DNA from: Angiostrongylus vasorum | Taxonomy: Eukaryota; Nematoda; Chromadorea; Rhabditida; Metastrongylidae | Reading direction: 5' to 3' | Assembly (NCBI GenBank): GCA_018806985.1 | Contig: JADANN010000098.1 | Coordinates: forward strand, 744,001-808,000 | DNA: 64,000 nt | Part shown: piece after piece, positions 58,240 through 64,000 of the stretch | Layout of the letters: the number at the start of each line of letters is the position of its first letter | How positions within the stretch are numbered: position 1 is the first letter of the stretch | Notes under the pieces: generated by a model | The model's database searches: none | Seen by the model: only the letters and a program-made list of their open reading frames with translations | What the model was told of the DNA's origin: nothing | Translations under genes and position numbers: made by a program

Positions 58240-59270
58240 CATTTTTTAGGTGTCAAAAACGAATTCTAGTCAATTCTTCTTTTATGAGTTCAAACTCGGT
58301 CAGAGACGACAGCAAGCAGATGTCAGATGGGGGTCAGATGCAGCAGAGACGGCTCGGAACATTAACGATGTTTGAGGTTAAGTAGTGTTGGTGAATCAAA
58401 AGTGCGAACATGGTTCCGGAAAGTCCGATCTGGTGATTTCGACCTCGAAGATAAAGGAAGGCAACGGACGTCCCAGTGAAGTTGACGTCAACAAATTGAA
58501 GGCACTAGTGGAACCGAACACGCGACCAACTGTTCGAGAGCTTCCAGAACAGCTTGGCGTAAGCACAGGAACAATTTCCGCTCATTTGAATCGCACAAGA
58601 AAAACAAAAAACTAGACAAGTGGGTTCAGCAGGAATTAAACGAGAATCGAAAAAAATCACCGTTTTGAAATGTCGTCTGCTCTTACTCTGCTCAACAAAA
58701 ACGATCCTTTTCTTGATCGAATTGTGACCTGCTACGAGAAGTGCATTCTGTACGACAACCGAAGACGTTCGGCTCAATTTGGATTGCGATCAGGCTCCAC
58801 AACACTTCCCAAAGCCGAAATTGCACCAAAAGAAGGTTACAGTGATTGTTTTAGTGGTCTCCAGCCAGGCTGATTTGTCACAGCCTTTTGAATCTAGGCA
58901 AAACGACTACGATACAGAAGTATTGCCAACAAATCAACGAAATGCACCGTAAACTGCAATAACAACGACCAGCATTAGTCAACAGAAAAGGACCAATCCT
59001 TCTCCACGACAGTGACCAGCCTCACGTTGAGGAACTAGCGCTGCAGAATTCGAATGAGTTGGGCTAAGAAACTTCGCTTCATCCGCAAAATTTAATAGAC
59101 CTGTCGCCTATCGACTTTCACTTCTCCAATCACCATTACAACTTCCTACGCGAGAAATTCTTCACTAATCACGATGACGCAAAAAATGCTTTCAACAAAT
59201 TCCTCGCTTCCAGAATAAATCCGAATAGTTTTTATTTTTGACTGATGAAGTTTTGTTTAAAGCAAATTAC
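58240..59270 (+). mobile_element. Mariner transposon relic (D,D34D transposase, inactivated)
   Basis: The reading order across frames is: an N-terminal FYEFKLGQ stretch, ETARNIND, helix-turn-helix region (GDFDLEDKEGNGRPSEVDVN-type, VRELPEQLGVSTGTISAHLN), KKLDKWVQQELNENRKK, then NKNDPFLDRIVTCYEKCILY and DNRRRSAQF with the first catalytic Asp. Next are QQINEMHRKLQ, RKGPILLHDSDQPHVE with the second Asp, and DLSPIDFHFSNHHYNF with the third. This is the mariner family, close in style to elements known from hookworms and Hsmar1. Frameshifts and stops (for example after the first 90 codons) make it dead. Terminal inverted repeats were not identified. Confidence 0.8.
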
Positions 59271-59763
59271 ATTTTAAATAGGATGGTTAAAACGCTCATT
59301 TATTTACGAACAACCTAACGCAATTAACTATGTTACTGTGGCCCATTATGTAAATACATTGCTGTCGGCACTTTGAAGTGTTTTGCAGGCTACTTTAAGT
59401 CTAGTTTAACGTTTTTCGTACTCTGGTACTCGCACATTCCTGAGAATAACCATGGCTATTAAAATCAAGTAACAGTTAATTAGAACTCTTACTGCCGATC
59501 AACGAACTTCTCCGAAAAAAAGGTTTTCTGTAGATCACTAAGCCTGAAAAATTTCTTTCCTGGACTCGACCCTTTCTGTCCTTTTTTGTTTTACTTTGGT
59601 TTCACTTAGCTATCGGATGCATAATCCGTTGAAATGAAAATTGGCACCATTTTCATGGACACCAAAGTGAGCAAGACGTCGCGAATTATCTGGTCATCTG
59701 GCATGGGGAAGGTTGTCGTGACTTCGGCGACAGTCCAAGTAGTTTGTAGCAAACACTTTGCGA

Positions 59764-60120
59764 TTTCCTAGCAAAATTTCCCAATCAGTGGACGACGAGG
59801 ATGATGGGGCTGCTACGCGCCGTGAGCTTTCCCGTTGGCGCCTCGACCGGCGGTGTAGGCGGCGTCGTCCATTGGCCACGCCGCGCCCACCGTGGTGCAT
59901 TACGGTACCTGGGGGCGCCCGCACGGAACGGGCTCGTCCCCAGCCAGCTCTAGTCGAGTGTTTTGCAATGGAGAAACAGGCACTCGAAAGGCGATTACAC
60001 GCCAACTGGAAAAGCGGCTTCAGACAGACAGTCGTCATACGGGACTCGTTGAATGGGATGCCGATGGAAAGCCCCACACTGCGAAAAAGCAGATTATCAG
60101 GAAACACGACGGCTAACTAG
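59764..60120 (+). other. CpG-rich patch with overlapping open frames, possible 5' exon
   Basis: GC and CpG content jump sharply over about 330 bases. After tttcctag a + frame (SVDDEDDGAATRRELSRWRL, then FAMEKQALERRLHANWKSG) is open for 115 codons to TAG. A second + frame is open at the 3' half (CNGETGTRKAITRQLEKRLQ, EWDADGKPHTAKKQIIRK), and a 137-codon minus frame overlaps. High GC alone removes stops, so I cannot choose. A real exon, perhaps with a frameshift, is plausible. Confidence 0.3.
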
Positions 60121-60129
60121 TAAGCTGTG

Positions 60130-61640
60130 CTTCTCGAATATTGTAGATAAACGGTGATTTTCGTCAGAATTCTTGAGCTTCATCCTTTGTTTTATAACCA
60201 CAACATAAGCTTTATCATCCCTAAAATCATTGGAGTAGGTTTTTCAAAAATATGCCGAAAAAAACCTAACGTATATTTTAGTGCTTAGCAGGCAAGACAG
60301 ATTGTCAAAACAACCATTTATTTTAATACCTTACATACATCCTACACTGAGTGAACTAACGGAGAGCAGTTCTTTTTCCTAATATTTCCTTTTCTCACCA
60401 CCTGATGCCCGTCCTTTAGGTTCGATGTGCACCTTAATATTTGTCCGCCAAATGACTTAATTATTCACTTATACACTTAATTATAGGATCGCTTGTAAAA
60501 TATGAAAGAAAGGTTAAAAAATAAGTTTACAGTCGTGTTCATGCTAGGGCTATTTCTGTGCAGCTATGAATACAACACTCATGAGAAGTTTGTGTAGAAA
60601 AAAATTTGTTATCTTCTGAAGCGGGCTATGTTTTCACACAGAGTCCACCACTAGCAAATCCGCTACAAGCGTTATTGATTGAAAATCTTCAGTAAGAAAA
60701 ACGATTTTTTGTTCTATTGAAATTTATGCTACGCTATTTAAGTGCTATTAGAATTCATGCTAAAATATTGATCGAAAGTCTTTAAAGTCCCTAGAAGACA
60801 TTTGTGCTTCGAAATATGGTCCTATTCTTGCTATGCCACATATTTTTTAAGCAATGTTTATGTCATGGAAACATTTCTTAATTAAAAATTACAATGAAGG
60901 CATACGATTTTTTAAAAAGGAAAACGGAAAGTAAACAAAAGCAAGGAGATTGCGAAAAACTGTGGAATCAGTGAAATGTCACCATGTGGGAACACAAATG
61001 AACTGTGCTACGAAATGTAGCACAACTAGGGAAGAAGGAAAGTCAAGGCAAAACAGCGGAACAAGAAAAAAGTAAAATGTTGGACACAGAAACAAGGAAA
61101 GTAGGTAAAGAAGGAACTGCATTGAGCACGGAAATTGAATGAATAAAGACACAAGGGACGACTTCTAAGCTGTTATAGCTTTTAGTAAATTTTACTTCGT
61201 AAAACAAAGCAGACCCTGAAAACAATTATAAGTCGCTCAAATGGTACAAAAACACTAATTAACTCTGCAAGCCAGCTAGAAATCATTCAATCCTTAACAC
61301 TAAACTACTACTCGAAAAAACTCTAAAGGAATTGCTGTTATCAAGCTTAGCACTAAACACAAGCTCAACACTTCACTCCTCTGTAAAAGGAGATACTTCT
61401 TCCTGGGAATGTGGTTAATCATCTCCTTAGTAAAAAAAATAAGTATGAACTGACGTTGTTGTGCTTTCCTTTGCTCGAACAAGAATTTTCTTCACTATGA
61501 ACAGTGTAATATCAAGGAAATGTGGGCTATTTCGGTTAGGATACTTCTTTCCTCAAAGGGATTTTCCCATTCTTTCCTGACTCTTAAGGCGATCATTGCG
61601 TTTAAAGAAAAATTCAACCAGACACTGTGTTAAAGTTTAC
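60130..61640. other. Stretch without a gene
   Basis: AT-rich; nothing recognised. Confidence 0.4.
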
Positions 61641-61689
61641 AGAGCGATGATCAACGCGGAAATCGAATGACACGAAGTGAAGAAACAGA

Positions 61690-61960
61690 CGACGCAATGC
61701 GATCAGATACAATGATTGCGCATCCATTCACATAGGGGTTATGACGGCCGTTGCCTGAATAGGAGAAACGCTTTGATCTGACAAACAACGGTGATGGTGA
61801 ACAAGTAGCGGGTATAGGGACGGTGGCTGTGTCGGCGACGACAGAGCGACGTCCTTGGCGCGAAGCAGTGAGGTGCGACTGAGAACTGCCAGCAGCGCCA
61901 GCCGGCCCAACAAAATGTGCCGAGCGAAACCACAAAACCAGGCACCGAAAAAATACTAAC
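61690..61960 (-). other. GC-rich patch with three open minus-strand frames
   Basis: Frames include LLAVLSRTSLLRAKDVALSS and a signal-peptide-like MLMLVFFRCLVLWFRSAHFV. It could be an exon of a minus-strand gene running toward 56.7 kb, but no splice junction is convincing. Confidence 0.25.
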
Positions 61961-62044
61961 ATCAGCAAAGGACGACGCTTTCGTTGCTTAACAGCTTAAA
62001 GCGGTCTCATAAAGTTTGGAAAAGCACACGCTTTAAGAGTGGGA

Positions 62045-62350
62045 GGCGGGGACAAGCAAAGTGGTTAACGGCGTAGTTCATCAGGAAGCAAGATGCTGGC
62101 TTGACCCCTATCGAACTCATTCCTTCAAACCACGTAGGAACGTCTTAACTCAGCTGTCTCGAAGATTGAAAGGAGAATCGACTAAACCAGTATTCTATGA
62201 CATTTATGAAAAGACGAAATCTTTAAGCAACAGCAGAAAGAGAACATGAAATGTTCGAAGACCAGTGCAGACGATGAATGCGAGGAAAACGAATCGAGTT
62301 TAGGAAGTGCTGGGATCAGCATTGTTAATTTTATTAAGGGTCATATAACA
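62045..62350 (+). repeat. SINE-3 copy
   Basis: The head gggacaagcaaagtggttaa has a decayed B box. The body shares ttctatgacatttatgaa, gatgaatgcgaggaaaacga and agtgctgggatcagcat with the 55058 copy. Confidence 0.65.
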
Positions 62351-62359
62351 ATAATAGTT

Positions 62360-63590
62360 ATAGTATGCAAACCTTTAAATAAGCATGACATGGCCGTGTT
62401 CAAGAAGAACAGCGTTGATTGTAAAGCAGCAACTGTTCAATACCCCTTTTTACCCACGTACTCATTCAGGCTTTTTGACTTAACACTATAAATGCGTCTT
62501 CAAGTAGAAATTGAAAGTGTGAAAGGCCATCCACAATACTGGTAGAAGGGTTATTATTGGTTTCAATAAAGTCAGCTCAGAAAAAAGCATGCGGGTCTTG
62601 GGGAAGGTGAGTAACTTTGTCTTTTTTTGGTTTTGGTGGGGTTGTGCAGTTATAATCTTGAAGTGTCCTCCCAGTTAGGGATTTTCGCAATGGATGCTGA
62701 GCCTGCATACCTTGAGAAGAAACGCTATGGAAAATTCGTGTTTATGTACATGAGTACTGCCTCAATGTTCATACATCATACATACAATTCAATAATGCGC
62801 ATCTTTATAAGATAATGACTAGTCATGGTTGGTTGCATGCTATCCTCGGCGTCGATTTGTGATTTCTAAGAAGAGGTGTTTCTTCATCAAGTTCACACAA
62901 TCTGATGAGATTGACCCCGTCATTGATGTCCAGGAACCTAGCTAAAAGCAGATAACGCTAGTAATGACGAGTATTATCCATAGGGATCAACTGCCCATTG
63001 GAAAGGCGCGGGAAAGCTCTAGCACGAGTTGCTGTGGATCTCAAAGAGTAAATCTTAATGTATGAGCAAGTTGTGGTAAAATGAAGATGTTTCTGACATG
63101 CTCGCATTATTTATTAGAATTAGGACTTTATCTGAAAGGACAGTTATTCTAGTTCGTTTATGGGTCAGACATTTATAATGTGGACTACTCGGTATGAGCC
63201 TAATAATAATAACAAAAGTGAAAAGTAACATCTTATCAAAAGCAGCTCGTGTTTCAAAGTATCAATTTTTAAATTAATTTAGTTTAAATTAATGATGATT
63301 TTTAAATAAATGAATAATTAAATAAATATTGGCACATGTAGGTGATAACAAGACGAATTATAACGCGAATGAGATCTTCGCATTTAGTTATCCAACTCTC
63401 GAAGTAGGTGGTCCTAAGAAAAAAAAGGAAGCCAGCAACAGTATTGTCAACTACATAGGCTATCTATAAGAGAAGAGCATTAAACTAAACAGTTTGGTTG
63501 GAATGGAACAACACGGCTGAAATGCCTGCAATATACAATCCACAAGCAGTGAAGAACCTTGAACGATGGCGAAACAGCTAGATGTTGAAG
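62360..63590. other. Stretch without a firm gene
   Basis: A short open segment after ttgtgcag (62651 on: EVSSQLGIFAMDAEPAYLEK) is coding-like but unsupported. A block at 62880-63010 vaguely resembles Repeat-D (ccaggaacctagctaaaagc). Confidence 0.25.
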
Positions 63591-63598
63591 AAAATTAC

Positions 63599-63725
63599 CC
63601 GCTATGACGAGGATCAGCGACAGCGTTAAGCTGAAAATGACTCCTGAACGGCGCCCATAGACCAAGCACAGAACGATGTTCACCGATTTCGCGTCGAGAT
63701 TACGGTAACGGATGGGTGTCCCGTG
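63599..63725 (-). CDS. Candidate exon with a hydrophobic segment
   Basis: The minus frame IRYRNLDAKSVNIVLCLVYG, RRSGVIFSLTLSLILVIAG ends at a donor gtaatt. The last 20 residues could be a signal anchor or membrane helix. The region upstream (to 63880) is CpG-rich and open in several frames, as a 5' exon might be. The gene is unidentified. Confidence 0.3.
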
Positions 63726-64000
63726 CAGAGATTAAAGGACGGGAACGGCGCGCTGCGCGTAATTACTGCGCCGCTGCTGACGGCGACGTCTACAGATTGC
63801 CTGGTTGGGTTAGTAGCACATCAACGACGTTGCGGTGCTTCGTTCTTACGTATGATGACAACACTCGACGTGGGTTCTTGTACTCGCGTCGTCAAAATTC
63901 CTCCTATGAACAGCAGTCAGTAAATTTTGGACGTTCTCGAGATGTTTAGACGCGCAAATGTATTCTAGTCTGCAAAAAATTCCTTCTAAAGCTTGCTGTC

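Noticed and set aside
61043..61482. Two 60-codon minus frames
   Set aside because: Background open frames in AT-rich DNA without splice or domain support.

Overview
The window looks like AT-rich, gene-sparse nuclear DNA of a parasitic clade V nematode. A hookworm-like strongylid (Ancylostoma type) is the best guess. The reasons are: a nematode-specific transthyretin-like (TTL) secreted protein gene; a LIN-48/OVO zinc-finger gene whose 3' splice sites mostly end in the nematode TTCAG type; a start codon two bases after a spliced-leader-type acceptor; a mariner relic of the kind common in hookworms; and dense tRNA-derived SINEs. Genes are broken into short exons separated by kilobase introns, so few real exons appear as long ORFs. 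No bacterial or viral features, CRISPR arrays, rRNA genes or convincing functional tRNA genes were seen.

Layout. 0.15-8.6 kb: a + strand BTB-domain gene, 5' end missing, with a Cys-rich last exon. 9-15 kb: mostly repeats, ending in a foldback element with a 277-bp GTT array and a hammerhead-ribozyme-like core. 15.47-19.67 kb: a complete four-exon TTL gene whose 3.5-kb first intron is full of SINEs. 21.65-24.65 kb: a six-exon + strand gene with a pleckstrin-homology-like domain, 5' end not found. 25-39 kb: a repeat-rich block with two more hammerhead-like foldbacks, two Penelope-like element (PLE) fragments, a mariner relic, SINEs and an unidentified two-exon + strand ORF at 28.4-29.1 kb. 39.46-54.07 kb: a complete five-exon LIN-48/OVO gene on the minus strand (278 codons over 14.6 kb). 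Its introns hold SINE clusters, a third PLE fragment and + strand candidate exons that may be a nested gene. 54-64 kb: more SINEs, a second hammerhead-like repeat family, a mariner relic with its coding sequence largely recognisable, CpG-rich patches and isolated candidate exons.

The most interesting signal is a recurring ribozyme-like core (GGCT, CTGANGA, a GC stem, GAAA, CGTY, AGCC) in two otherwise different repeat families. PLE fragments lie in the same window, and PLEs are known from published work to carry hammerhead motifs. The second signal is a modular SINE system in which different tRNA-like heads share one leader and one hairpin tail.

Exon boundaries were chosen by hand from splice-site sequence, phase agreement and protein plausibility. 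Family assignments come from recognising motifs, not from a database search. Entries called 'candidate' are splice-flanked open stretches of unknown function.
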